A stretch of 37,272 nucleotides of DNA, from assembly GCA_947167395.1 (NCBI GenBank), contig CAMVHW010000003.1, positions 1 through 37,272 of the forward strand. The letters are read 5' to 3'. A program made the position numbers and the translations under genes. Positions 18,962 through 27,802 of this stretch are shown here, one piece after another. The notes beneath the pieces are model-generated. The model was not told where the DNA came from. It made no database searches and was given only the letters and a program-made list of their open reading frames with translations. This DNA is from an uncultured Bacteroidales bacterium. Lineage in GTDB: Bacteria > Bacteroidota > Bacteroidia > Bacteroidales > Paludibacteraceae. How positions within the stretch are numbered: position 1 is the first letter of the stretch; each line of letters opens with the position of its first letter.

Positions 18962-20643
18962 TATTTTACAATAGCGAGGAATTGATCGTCTTCTGCATAT
19001 TTAGCAAACTCGATGTCGGTCAATGCTCTCTGTTTGTATGCAGCATTTTGAGCAATAGCACTCTTAAGGTTGCTGTAAACGGCTTCACGGTCGTTAGTGC
19101 GAGCACCTACGATTGCGCTCAAATAAGCAGTGGTGGCATTGGGGTTCTCAACAGCAGCCAAGGCTTTGCGTGCACCTGCATAATCCTCGTTAAGAATCAT
19201 TTGAGTAGCAGCGTTGTTGGTGTTCTCGCCTGCGTATGATTTCTTTGCTTTTGCATAATCACCCTTCATAGTATAGAGAGTACCCATAGCGGCTTTCAAG
19301 TTACCTTGTGTGCCTGCTGCTTTACCAAGATATTCTTCTGCTTTCTTGAGGTCATTGTCAGCCAAAGCAACTACACCTGCATTGTAGTTTACGTCAGCGT
19401 CATTAGGAGCCAAGGTAAGAGCCTTTGCATAGTTGCGACGTGCCTCATCGATATTACCTGCCGAATAGTAAAGCATACCCATATTGTTGTAAGCACGATA
19501 GTCGTTGTATTGCTCAGCAACCTTGGTGTAGATAGCCATCTTCTCGTTATAGTCGTTGGTCAGAGTGGCGGCATAAAGCAGCTCTTCAACAGAGAGTTGA
19601 GCAGGGTCGTTCTTTGCAAGACGTGAAATCTCTTCGTCTGATTTGCCGATGATGTCGGTAGTGAGAACGATACGGCTGCGACGAAGTGCGGGCAGAACAT
19701 CAGTGGCAAGAGTTTTATAAACGGCAGCCAAGTTCTTAATCTGTACTTCTCTCTCTTCGGGATCGCTGTACATACTCAGTACGCGCAATACCATCTCTTT
19801 GTCTTCTACATTGCTTTGTTCAACAGCAGCCTTGAAACCTTCCCAGTCTTCGGGAGTAACGTCTGAATTGATGTCAGTCTTAACGCGGTTTTGGCGAAGG
19901 ATACGCTCCATATAACGTTGAGCATTCTTCTCACGATTGTTAGCAAGATTGGTGTTCAAATCCAAACTTCCGTCAGGGCTGGCGTATGCCAATACTTCAA
20001 CGTTGTTGATGGCTTTGTTTTCAGCTTTGGTAGCCTCTTTAATAGCAGCCTTAAGGGCTTTCATCTCTTGGCTGTTGAGTTGTGAATCACGAAGGTTGGC
20101 TTGTTGGATAAGGAACATAATGTCAGCCTCTTGATACTCTTGGATAATACGTTGGAACTTATCGGGAGTGATTTGAGCGCGAACCTCTTTGGGGTCAACG
20201 AGTTTGGCAGTGGTAACAACGCCGTCTGCAACCTTCACGTCGGGAATCTCGATTGTCTTTTTACCTTTGCGAGCCTCGAAACGAAGATACAACTCTGATT
20301 GAGCCATTTCGGGAACAAAATCAAAACTTGCTGTTTGTGAGTATGTTCCGCCATTACGATAATTAACAACCTTACCGTTTTCCTTAACGTTTTCACCAAC
20401 GTATGTTACAGGAGTGCCCAACACTTCTGTGCCGTTATATTTAAGAACAGGGGTAACTACCAAAACGCCGTTCTTGGCGAATTTCTTTTGTGGGAAAGTA
20501 CCGGTAATAGTAGCATTTACCTTGTTGCCTACTACAGTAAGAGGATTGGGATTAACATTAAGTTGCTCCGGAGAAACAGGAGCACCGCAAGAGGTCAGCA
20601 ATACAGCCGCCATCAATGCCATAAAGAAGAAACCTTTTTTCAT
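18961..20643 (-). CDS. Lipoprotein with OmpA-like region and TPR repeats
   Basis: Lipobox LLTSCG; OmpA-like VEVLAYASPDGSLDLNTNLANNREKNAQRYM; TPR-like AYNNMGMLYYSAGNIDEARRNYAKALTLAPNDADVNYNAGVVAL. Start placed at 20643 next to the promoter. Confidence 0.85.
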   Translation of the reverse strand: MKKGFFFMALMAAVLLTSCGAPVSPEQLNVNPNPLTVVGNKVNATITGTFPQKKFAKNGVLVVTPVLKYNGTEVLGTPVTYVGENVKENGKVVNYRNGGTYSQTASFDFVPEMAQSELYLRFEARKGKKTIEIPDVKVADGVVTTAKLVDPKEVRAQITPDKFQRIIQEYQEADIMFLIQQANLRDSQLNSQEMKALKAAIKEATKAENKAINNVEVLAYASPDGSLDLNTNLANNREKNAQRYMERILRQNRVKTDINSDVTPEDWEGFKAAVEQSNVEDKEMVLRVLSMYSDPEEREVQIKNLAAVYKTLATDVLPALRRSRIVLTTDIIGKSDEEISRLAKNDPAQLSVEELLYAATLTNDYNEKMAIYTKVAEQYNDYRAYNNMGMLYYSAGNIDEARRNYAKALTLAPNDADVNYNAGVVALADNDLKKAEEYLGKAAGTQGNLKAAMGTLYTMKGDYAKAKKSYAGENTNNAATQMILNEDYAGARKALAAVENPNATTAYLSAIVGARTNDREAVYSNLKSAIAQNAAYKQRALTDIEFAKYAEDDQFLAIVK

Positions 20644-20677
20644 GTTTTGTTTATATTTTTGTTTACATTTTTCGCGG

Positions 20678-20708
20678 CAAAAGTATGGTATGTTTGTTAT
20701 ATGCACAA
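20678..20708 (-). promoter_or_regulatory. Promoter of the OmpA/TPR lipoprotein gene
   Basis: Minus strand TTG (20708-20706) - 20 nt - TACTTTTG (20685-20678). Confidence 0.6.
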
Positions 20709-20751
20709 TAATAAGACGTTTTTTTTGGAAAAAATATCTACCAGTGGCTTT

Positions 20752-21726
20752 TTAGAATATCCGTTCCCGTTTTGTGGTTCGTGCCATAGAGGCAAAAATA
20801 CCCATACCGCCTTCTATATTGGTATATACTTGCACAGGTTCTGCAAAGAGATTGAGAAAACCTGATGACAACTGATTGGAATTGGCTGTCTGAAGATACA
20901 GATACAGTTGTCTGTCAATGTTATATAGGCTATAGTCAATAATTAGTGAGTCCACCGTCATTTGGCTGTCTTTTTCATCACTATATGTTCTATATACAAA
21001 GAAGTATGCGTCCTTGGTAATGCGAATTGTCTTGCCGTTATAAATATCGTCTGCAAAAACTCTGTTATCAGTTGAGGAAAAATTGTCGGAAAGGTCTAAT
21101 TCGGAAGAGTTTTCGCTCAACCCTTGTTCAAAATTAAACCATTCGACGGTCGTTTTAATGGTATCGTTTGTTCCCGTTGTGTACAGATTGCCGGAATAAT
21201 CAGCGAGATAATAGTTGTTTTTATCCGATGGATCGGAAAAAGTTATACCAAGCGTGGCATACATATACCAATAATTAACTATATGTTCTTCCGTATAATC
21301 AAAAACACCAAGTCGGTTGTCCGTTATGAAATCTGTTTTGTCAATCGTAACAGCCTCGTCAATCACTCTAATAGAAGCAGAGGCGGTTTTCTGTCGGGTA
21401 ATGACGGTTAAGTTCAAGGAATCAGAATACTGTATTATGTGTGTTGATTCATATTGTCTTGAAAACGAGTTGTAGGAAAGTTGTTCGCTATAGCCGTTTA
21501 TAGTGAGAGTAACTTCTGCATCTTTAATTATGGTATAGCCATATTCGTTAGTTTTATTCGAGAAAATCGGGGTTGAATAAGTAAGGCTGACATTAAGCGG
21601 TTGACCTACTTCTGCGATAGCATTCACAACTAATTGCGGTTCGGTGTCCTTTGCCTCAAATTCAACTTCCGTAACACAGGATGTAAGCAGAAAAAATAGT
21701 AAAAAAACAAAATGTTTATATTTCAT
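20752..21726 (-). CDS. DUF4249-type lipoprotein partner of a TonB-dependent receptor
   Basis: Lipobox LLTSCV; TEVEFEAKDTEPQLVVNAIAEVGQPLNVSLTYSTPIF is DUF4249-like; directly downstream of a TonB receptor. Confidence 0.85.
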   Translation of the reverse strand: MKYKHFVFLLFFLLTSCVTEVEFEAKDTEPQLVVNAIAEVGQPLNVSLTYSTPIFSNKTNEYGYTIIKDAEVTLTINGYSEQLSYNSFSRQYESTHIIQYSDSLNLTVITRQKTASASIRVIDEAVTIDKTDFITDNRLGVFDYTEEHIVNYWYMYATLGITFSDPSDKNNYYLADYSGNLYTTGTNDTIKTTVEWFNFEQGLSENSSELDLSDNFSSTDNRVFADDIYNGKTIRITKDAYFFVYRTYSDEKDSQMTVDSLIIDYSLYNIDRQLYLYLQTANSNQLSSGFLNLFAEPVQVYTNIEGGMGIFASMARTTKRERIF

Positions 21727-21728
21727 AA

Positions 21729-24125
21729 TCAGAATGATAGACTATATGTAACGGTAGGCATAACGGGGAATAATGTTAGTTTTTGCAAAACCTGTTGTCC
21801 ATTATTATATCCCGGATACATCAAAAATGGATTTTTTTGGTTATAGACATTATATACCGAAATACTCCAAGTATGGTTGATTTGCGGAACGCGTTTGCCG
21901 TCGTAGTGAAAATTGGCTGCAAGGTCAAGGCGGTGGTAGTTCTCAAAGCGGAAGTTATTACGCTCTTCGATGTAATCTAAACTTGTGTATATGTCGCCGA
22001 ATACATCAGCCTGCATATATTGTTGTGTGGCAAGTGTGGCACAGTTACCAGTACTGAATACCCACGAAGCAGACACGTCCAACCAAGAGGCAAAACGATG
22101 AGAAACAGTTATGCTCAGGTCGTGAATACGGTCGTATTTGGCGGGGAAAGGTCTGCCTTGATTGAGCATTTGTCCTTCACGGTCAAACTGACGCATAGTG
22201 CGACTCCAAGTATAGCCAATCCATCCTGTTGTATTGCCTATTGAACGTTGAACGAGCAGTTCCACTCCATAACTCCAACCTTTGCCTTGGCACACTTTTT
22301 CAGTCCAAGCGGACGATGAACTGAGAAACGAAGCACCATCCTTATATTCCAGTAAGTTGTCCATTGCTTTATAATATCCTTCCACTGAAAATGACACCCA
22401 ATCGCGAAGATCGTAGAATATGCCAAGAGAAACCTGATGGGTTTTCATTGGTTTTATCTGTTTGGCAATCGGTACCCATAGGTCGGACGGCAGCGAAACG
22501 TTGTTATTGGATAGCAGATGAATATATTGTGTCATATATGCGTAACCTGCTTTGACAGAAAGGTCGTCGTAAAGTTTTATTCGTCCTGACAAGCGGGGTT
22601 GCAGACTATGATAGAACTTGCCGTCCACTGTCATTGTACTATAATGAAGTCCCGCATTCATTTTCACGTATTGACCGAGAGTCATTTCGTCTTCGGCATA
22701 AAGAGCCGTTTCGTGTGCATTGATAGGTAAGTCGCCAAATGTGGTGTCAATCTTTTCCGTTGTTTCGTCCATTACCATTTTAGTCATCAACGATTGCACT
22801 CCTGGGCGATAGATATGGAAAGTATAAGTGGTTCCGAAACGCAGGTTATGATTGGGAGATGGCGTATAGTCTAATTCGGCTTTGCCTGTAACGTCGTGTA
22901 TGCCGGAGTTGTAACCAACGGAGAATTGTTGATTTTCATTAGAGACTTTGTTTTTATATATTGCCTCCATTCCAACTTTTGTATTGTACCTGTATTGAGT
23001 GTAATTGACACTTGTGTTGAGGAACAGTTGGGAATTGACGATATGATTCCATCTTAGCGCAGCCACTATATTACCCCACTGCATACGAAGATTAAGTCTT
23101 TCCTCTGCTGAAAAATCATTGGAGTTATAATCTCGTGTTTTGATGTTGGCATAGACAACATCATCGCCCATATAGAAGGTGGCAAAGAGTTTGTCTTTAT
23201 CGGAAAACTTATGCGATATTTTGGCATTTACATCCCAGAAATAATAGCCTGCATTAAGTCTTTTAAGGTCAGCATTAGTGGCACTTAACGAGGCTAATAT
23301 AGGCTGAAGCAGTATGTCGTAGTATGTCCTTCTGCCCGATATACTAAACGAAGTGTGTCCTTTCCATAGCGGACCTTCCAAATGAAACTTGGAGGAAATA
23401 AGACCGATAGAGGCTTTACCTTTGAATTTATACATATTACCGTCGTTGAGCCTTACATCCACAACCGAACTTAACCTCCCTCCAAAATGCGCGGGGAAAC
23501 TACCTTTATAGAGAGTAACGTTCTTTATGGCATCGGCATCAAAGACAGAGAAGAACCCCAGTGCGTGGTTGATATTGTAAACAGGTACACCGTCTAAAAG
23601 GAGTAAGTTTTCGTCAGGACCGCCACCGCGCACATACATTCCTGCCGAACCTTCTGTGCCGCCTTGCACTCCGGGAAGGAGTTGGAGAGTCTTAATAACG
23701 TCGGTTTCACCGAGAAAAGCAGGCATAAGTTTAATCTGAGTAACAGGAACAGACACGGCACTCATTTGTGCTGCTTCCGCACCAAATTGTTTATGAGCGG
23801 CTGTAACAGTAACTTCTTGTAATTCAGTGTTCGTTTCCAAAGAAACAGTTAGCAGAGTGTCTTGGTTGAGAAAGAAAGAGTGGTAAGCAGTGGAATAACC
23901 TACGTATGAACATTGTAAATTTATGCTGTCTTGCGGTAAAGTAAGAGTATAGAATCCGTAGGCATTGGTTACTGTGCCGTGATTGGTTGTCTTATCTAAT
24001 ATGGCAGCACCGATGAGCGGCTCACCTGTTTGGCGATCAACGATATAACCATTGATAGTATGTTGCTGTGCAAATAAAATATGAGTGATAAAAAGAAAGG
24101 ATGTTATGATAGAAAGTCTTTTCAT
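21729..24125 (-). CDS. TonB-dependent receptor with N-terminal carboxypeptidase-regulatory-like domain
   Basis: INGYIVDRQTGEPLIGAAILDKTTNHGTVTNAYGFYTLTLP; plug-domain GGTEGSAGMYVRGGGPDENLLLLDGVPVYN; beta-barrel; C-terminal aromatic residue. Confidence 0.95.
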   Translation of the reverse strand: MKRLSIITSFLFITHILFAQQHTINGYIVDRQTGEPLIGAAILDKTTNHGTVTNAYGFYTLTLPQDSINLQCSYVGYSTAYHSFFLNQDTLLTVSLETNTELQEVTVTAAHKQFGAEAAQMSAVSVPVTQIKLMPAFLGETDVIKTLQLLPGVQGGTEGSAGMYVRGGGPDENLLLLDGVPVYNINHALGFFSVFDADAIKNVTLYKGSFPAHFGGRLSSVVDVRLNDGNMYKFKGKASIGLISSKFHLEGPLWKGHTSFSISGRRTYYDILLQPILASLSATNADLKRLNAGYYFWDVNAKISHKFSDKDKLFATFYMGDDVVYANIKTRDYNSNDFSAEERLNLRMQWGNIVAALRWNHIVNSQLFLNTSVNYTQYRYNTKVGMEAIYKNKVSNENQQFSVGYNSGIHDVTGKAELDYTPSPNHNLRFGTTYTFHIYRPGVQSLMTKMVMDETTEKIDTTFGDLPINAHETALYAEDEMTLGQYVKMNAGLHYSTMTVDGKFYHSLQPRLSGRIKLYDDLSVKAGYAYMTQYIHLLSNNNVSLPSDLWVPIAKQIKPMKTHQVSLGIFYDLRDWVSFSVEGYYKAMDNLLEYKDGASFLSSSSAWTEKVCQGKGWSYGVELLVQRSIGNTTGWIGYTWSRTMRQFDREGQMLNQGRPFPAKYDRIHDLSITVSHRFASWLDVSASWVFSTGNCATLATQQYMQADVFGDIYTSLDYIEERNNFRFENYHRLDLAANFHYDGKRVPQINHTWSISVYNVYNQKNPFLMYPGYNNGQQVLQKLTLFPVMPTVTYSLSF

Positions 24126-24127
24126 CT

Positions 24128-25099
24128 TTATTGAATCTTTTCTTTTCTTTTTTTATCGATGAAATCAGCCAGATATTCTTGTTCGCTTTGTCCGGGAGTG
24201 GGGTGGAGTTGTGCTTTATGGAGAACGCCCAATCGGTCTAAATCCATAATGGTGGAATAGCCGCTGCGGCAAATGACAGTGTCTGCTCCGTTGAGATATT
24301 TAACCAAGTCCTCATCTTTGAGATGGGGAATGATAGTGATGTTATCGTGTTGTACAGTCATTGACGGCGCACCTATTTTACCTCTTATAATCAGTACTGT
24401 TTCTTTATGTCCATAGTATTTTTTCTTTATTTCTTGCTCTAATATAGTGCGCTGCGGTTCCAATCCGGATAATAGAGCCACGATGGGGTAGGTGGTGTCT
24501 TTTTGGTCAGTTGGTGTCAAGCGTGATAAGGGACCTATATATTTCACTTTGTCGGGTATGCCTCTTTGTCGATGGCTCAATGCGCCGCTTAAACATTTAT
24601 CTGCTTGCTTGTAATCCGGTACCCATATCTCATCGAAGCGATTGTAGATAAGCCTGTGAATAAGTTGAGCCAATCCTTCCAACCAACGCCAACCGCGAGG
24701 AAGACGAACAAATAACTGGTGGGTTACATATACGAAGCGAGTGGAAGGTTTGAGAAGTTTGGAATATAAGCCAAAGCGGTTATCGGAAACGATAAGGTCG
24801 AAATGCTCGTTTATATAGAGTTGTTCCAATAGTCCTCTGTCGTTATGGGAGAAACGTATGAATTGAGGCAAGGCGCGAAGCAAGGGCAACACTTGGCTCT
24901 TAGTTTTGCCATATTGCAAGTTAAGAGGTGCAAGAGGGATAAAACGCAAAGTGGGAAAGGCCTGTCGCAAACGCAAAAGACTCTCGCCATCACCGCCTAA
25001 CACAACCTCGTTGCCTTCGTCCAAAAAGCGGCTAACCAAAGGAATACAACGAGTGGCGTGACCCAATCCCCAATTAAGTGGTGCTACAAGTATTTTCAT
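24128..25099 (-). CDS. MurG-like/GT28-type glycosyltransferase
   Basis: MKILVAPLNWGLGHATRCIPLVSRFLDEGNEVVLGGDGES; C-terminal GADTVICRSGYSTIMDL. Start at 25099, not 25252 (the extension overlaps ychF antisense). Confidence 0.85.
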   Translation of the reverse strand: MKILVAPLNWGLGHATRCIPLVSRFLDEGNEVVLGGDGESLLRLRQAFPTLRFIPLAPLNLQYGKTKSQVLPLLRALPQFIRFSHNDRGLLEQLYINEHFDLIVSDNRFGLYSKLLKPSTRFVYVTHQLFVRLPRGWRWLEGLAQLIHRLIYNRFDEIWVPDYKQADKCLSGALSHRQRGIPDKVKYIGPLSRLTPTDQKDTTYPIVALLSGLEPQRTILEQEIKKKYYGHKETVLIIRGKIGAPSMTVQHDNITIIPHLKDEDLVKYLNGADTVICRSGYSTIMDLDRLGVLHKAQLHPTPGQSEQEYLADFIDKKRKEKIQ

Positions 25100-25109
25100 A
25101 AAAATCAAG

Positions 25110-25139
25110 CAAAAGTATATTCTTTTTGGTAGCCAACAA
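25110..25139 (-). promoter_or_regulatory. Promoter for the GT28/TonB/DUF4249 unit
   Basis: Minus strand TTG (25139-25137) - 19 nt - TACTTTTG (25117-25110). Confidence 0.55.
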
Positions 25140-25156
25140 AGAAAAGCATATTTTTG
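25126..25156 (+). promoter_or_regulatory. Promoter for ychF-antiporter unit
   Basis: TTG (25126-25128) - 20 nt - TATTTTTG (25149-25156). Confidence 0.55.
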
Positions 25157-25181
25157 CCCGCTTAAAAAAATAGTAATTACG

Positions 25182-26282
25182 ATGAAATGTGGAATAGTAG
25201 GATTGCCCAATGTAGGCAAATCAACTCTTTTTAATTGTTTAAGCAACGCCAAGGCTCAGTCTGCCAATTTTCCTTTTTGCACCATAGAACCCAATGTGGG
25301 TGTGATAACCGTTCCTGACGAGCGGCTTATTCGTTTAGGCGAGTTATGTAAGCCTGAACGCGGAGTTATACCCACAACGGTGGAGATAGTGGATATCGCC
25401 GGATTAGTCAAAGGGGCAAGCAAAGGTGAAGGATTAGGCAATAAGTTCCTTGCTAACATACGCGAAACGGATGCCATTATTCACGTATTGCGTTGTTTTG
25501 ATGACGATAATGTGGTTCATGTGGACGGTTCGGTTAATCCTTTGCGTGATAAGGAAGTGATAGAGGCAGAGTTACAACTCAAAGACCTTGAAACTATTGA
25601 GGCGCGCATACAGAAGACGGAGAAGCAAGCCAAGGCGGGTGGAGATAAGCAAGCCAAATTGGCATTGGAGTTAATGCTTCAGTATCGTCAAGTTCTTTCC
25701 GAAGGCAAGAATGCTCGCACGGTGGAATTGTCGGGTAAGGACGAGGAGGCTGTGGCTCGTGACTTGTTCTTGCTGACCAATAAGCCTGTTATGTATGTTT
25801 GCAATGTGGATGAGGCTTCGGCTGTCAGTGGTAACAGGTATGTGGATATGGTGCGAGAAGCCGTCAAGGACGAAAATGCTCAAGTAGTGGTTTTGGCAGC
25901 CAAGACAGAGGCGGAGATAGCCGAGTTGGAAACCTACGAAGAGAGGCTGATGTTCTTGGAGGAGATAGGCTTGAAGGAGTCCGGCTGTAATCGTTTGATT
26001 AAAGCGGCATACGCCTTGCTCAATCTACGTACATTCCTCACTGCCGGTTCGGACGAAGTGAGGGCTTGGACCTTCCGTGAAGGTTGGAAAGCACCGCAAT
26101 GTGCGGGGGTGATACATACTGACTTTGAGAAAGGTTTTATCCGTGCAGAGGTTATTAAGTATGACGATTACATAACATTAGGAGGAGAGGCGGCTTGTAG
26201 AGCAGCGGGTAAATTGGGAGTGGAAGGTAAGGATTATATTGTTCAGGACGGCGATATAATGCATTTCTTATTTAATGTTTAG
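25182..26282 (+). CDS. ychF: Redox-regulated ATPase/GTPase YchF
   Basis: [66 protein letters not shown]-terminal TGS. Confidence 0.98.
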   Translation: MKCGIVGLPNVGKSTLFNCLSNAKAQSANFPFCTIEPNVGVITVPDERLIRLGELCKPERGVIPTTVEIVDIAGLVKGASKGEGLGNKFLANIRETDAIIHVLRCFDDDNVVHVDGSVNPLRDKEVIEAELQLKDLETIEARIQKTEKQAKAGGDKQAKLALELMLQYRQVLSEGKNARTVELSGKDEEAVARDLFLLTNKPVMYVCNVDEASAVSGNRYVDMVREAVKDENAQVVVLAAKTEAEIAELETYEERLMFLEEIGLKESGCNRLIKAAYALLNLRTFLTAGSDEVRAWTFREGWKAPQCAGVIHTDFEKGFIRAEVIKYDDYITLGGEAACRAAGKLGVEGKDYIVQDGDIMHFLFNV

Positions 26283-26285
26283 ACT

Positions 26286-27260
26286 ATGTTAGATGCTACT
26301 TGGTTTTTAGTTATTGTATTGGTTGTCGGTTTGGTGATGTTGGTTAAGGGAGCCGATTGGCTTGTGGACGGAGCCTCATCGATAGCCAAGCACTTTGGTA
26401 TCAGCGATTTGGTTATTGGTCTGACAGTGGTGGCTTTTGGCACGTCTATGCCGGAGTTTGTGGTCAATATGGTGTCGGTGGCAGATGGCGTAACCGACTT
26501 GGCTGTTACCAATATATTAGGTTCCAATATCATTAACACTTATGTTATTTTAGGTTTGACGGCATTGGTTTATCCGGTTGTGTCTCAGAAGCGTTCTCGC
26601 GATTTTGATATACCTATGTCTATTATTGCCGGAGTGGTGGTGTTTGTGTTTGTGGCTTTTCCTTCACCTATGGGTGAGGCGCAGAAGGGAGTGGGACGGA
26701 TAGAAGGTATAGTATTATTATTACTCTTTGCTTATTTCCTTTACAATACTTTCCGTCATACCAAGGATCACCCTGATGAGGCGAGTGCAGAAGAGGTGAA
26801 GCAGATGTCGAAAGGTCGTGCCATTGTTTTTATCCTGTTGGGGCTTGTAGGTTTGATTGTTGGCGGTGAGATGATAGTTAAGTCGGCAGTTAAGATAGCC
26901 ACAAAAATGGGAGTGTCGGAGGCTATAATCGGACTGACCATAGTGGCATTAGGTACATCTTTGCCAGAATTGGCAACATCTGTAATGGCTGCCTTTAAGC
27001 ACAATAGTGATATTGCTTTAGGCAACGTGATAGGCAGTAATATATTCAATGTGTATTTCGTATTAGCCACTTCGGCAGTTATCCGTCCATTGCCGGCATA
27101 CGAAGGAATAGCAATGGACGCTTGGGGAGCAGCATTAGGCAGCATATTGGTATGGCTGTTTGTGAAGACCAATCACGAGCGAGAGGTGAAACGCTGGGGA
27201 GGAGCAGTACTGTTGATTGTATATGCAGGCTACTTAACTTACCGTTTGATGTTGGTTTAG
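26286..27260 (+). CDS. Calcium/sodium antiporter (YrbG-like)
   Basis: Two alpha repeats: GLTVVAFGTSMPEFVVNM...LGSNIINTY and GLTIVALGTSLPELATSV...IGSNIFNVY. Confidence 0.95.
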   Translation: MLDATWFLVIVLVVGLVMLVKGADWLVDGASSIAKHFGISDLVIGLTVVAFGTSMPEFVVNMVSVADGVTDLAVTNILGSNIINTYVILGLTALVYPVVSQKRSRDFDIPMSIIAGVVVFVFVAFPSPMGEAQKGVGRIEGIVLLLLFAYFLYNTFRHTKDHPDEASAEEVKQMSKGRAIVFILLGLVGLIVGGEMIVKSAVKIATKMGVSEAIIGLTIVALGTSLPELATSVMAAFKHNSDIALGNVIGSNIFNVYFVLATSAVIRPLPAYEGIAMDAWGAALGSILVWLFVKTNHEREVKRWGGAVLLIVYAGYLTYRLMLV

Positions 27261-27791
27261 TTTAACCCATAGCAGCCACATAAGGAAGATAATTCCATAG
27301 AAAAATAACTTGAAAATATATGTATGTAATACCTCAAACCATTCGGGATGAGGTATTATCATTATTGTAATAATTGCGATTCTCCATATATTAACGCCAT
27401 ATATAAAAGCCCATCCGAGAGGTATATACCACGTTTTGTGCCACGATTGGGGAGAAACTGACAACATAAGGCAAAGAAAAATAAATGCTTGTTTTACCGG
27501 TGTGCATCCCCAAACAATACCAATACAATGATGTCGGGCAAGGAAGATAGTATAAAGCCCGTCGTATGATATATCAGGTTTGAAAATGTGAACGATGGTA
27601 AAGACTTGCTTTGCAATATGTTGCATTTGTATTTGAAAAAATGACGTTATGTCTGTTCCCAACAAGGTAACGACAGCGTCCAACGAGTCTTCACCGCGTA
27701 CGCATATTTTCCATAACGCATTAGATAGCAGCAAAACGACTACAAAAACGATGTAGTCGTAATATGGCGTTACTATCTTCTTGAAAGACAT
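27234..27791 (-). CDS. Exosortase/archaeosortase family protein, stand-alone
   Basis: 185 aa polytopic protein; conserved-looking Cys96 (IVWGCTPVKQ), Arg137 (GVNIWRIAI), His156 (VLHTYIFKLFFYGIIFLMWLLWVK). Confidence 0.75.
   Translation of the reverse strand: MSFKKIVTPYYDYIVFVVVLLLSNALWKICVRGEDSLDAVVTLLGTDITSFFQIQMQHIAKQVFTIVHIFKPDISYDGLYTIFLARHHCIGIVWGCTPVKQAFIFLCLMLSVSPQSWHKTWYIPLGWAFIYGVNIWRIAIITIMIIPHPEWFEVLHTYIFKLFFYGIIFLMWLLWVKLNQHQTVS
27327..27358. repeat. Perfect 10-bp inverted repeat within exosortase CDS
   Basis: TAATACCTCA (27327-27336) / TGAGGTATTA (27349-27358), 12-nt loop; plus strand then TCATTATTG. Confidence 0.6.
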
Positions 27792-27802
27792 ATAGGTATG
27801 AG

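Noticed and set aside
20643-20706. Extended start of the TPR/OmpA lipoprotein ORF (MHITNIPYFCREKCKQKYKQN)
   Set aside because: Covers the -33/-7 promoter motif; MKKGFFFMALMAAVLLTSCG at 20643 is a proper lipoprotein signal.
20709-20751. Possible terminator after DUF4249 (T8 tract with nearby A-rich arm)
   Set aside because: No GC-containing stem of convincing length; left unannotated.
25100-25252. N-terminal extension of the GT28-like ORF ([22 protein letters not shown]...)
   Set aside because: Antisense to the ychF start and contains the promoter region; MKILVAPLNWGLGHATRC at 25099 is the natural start.
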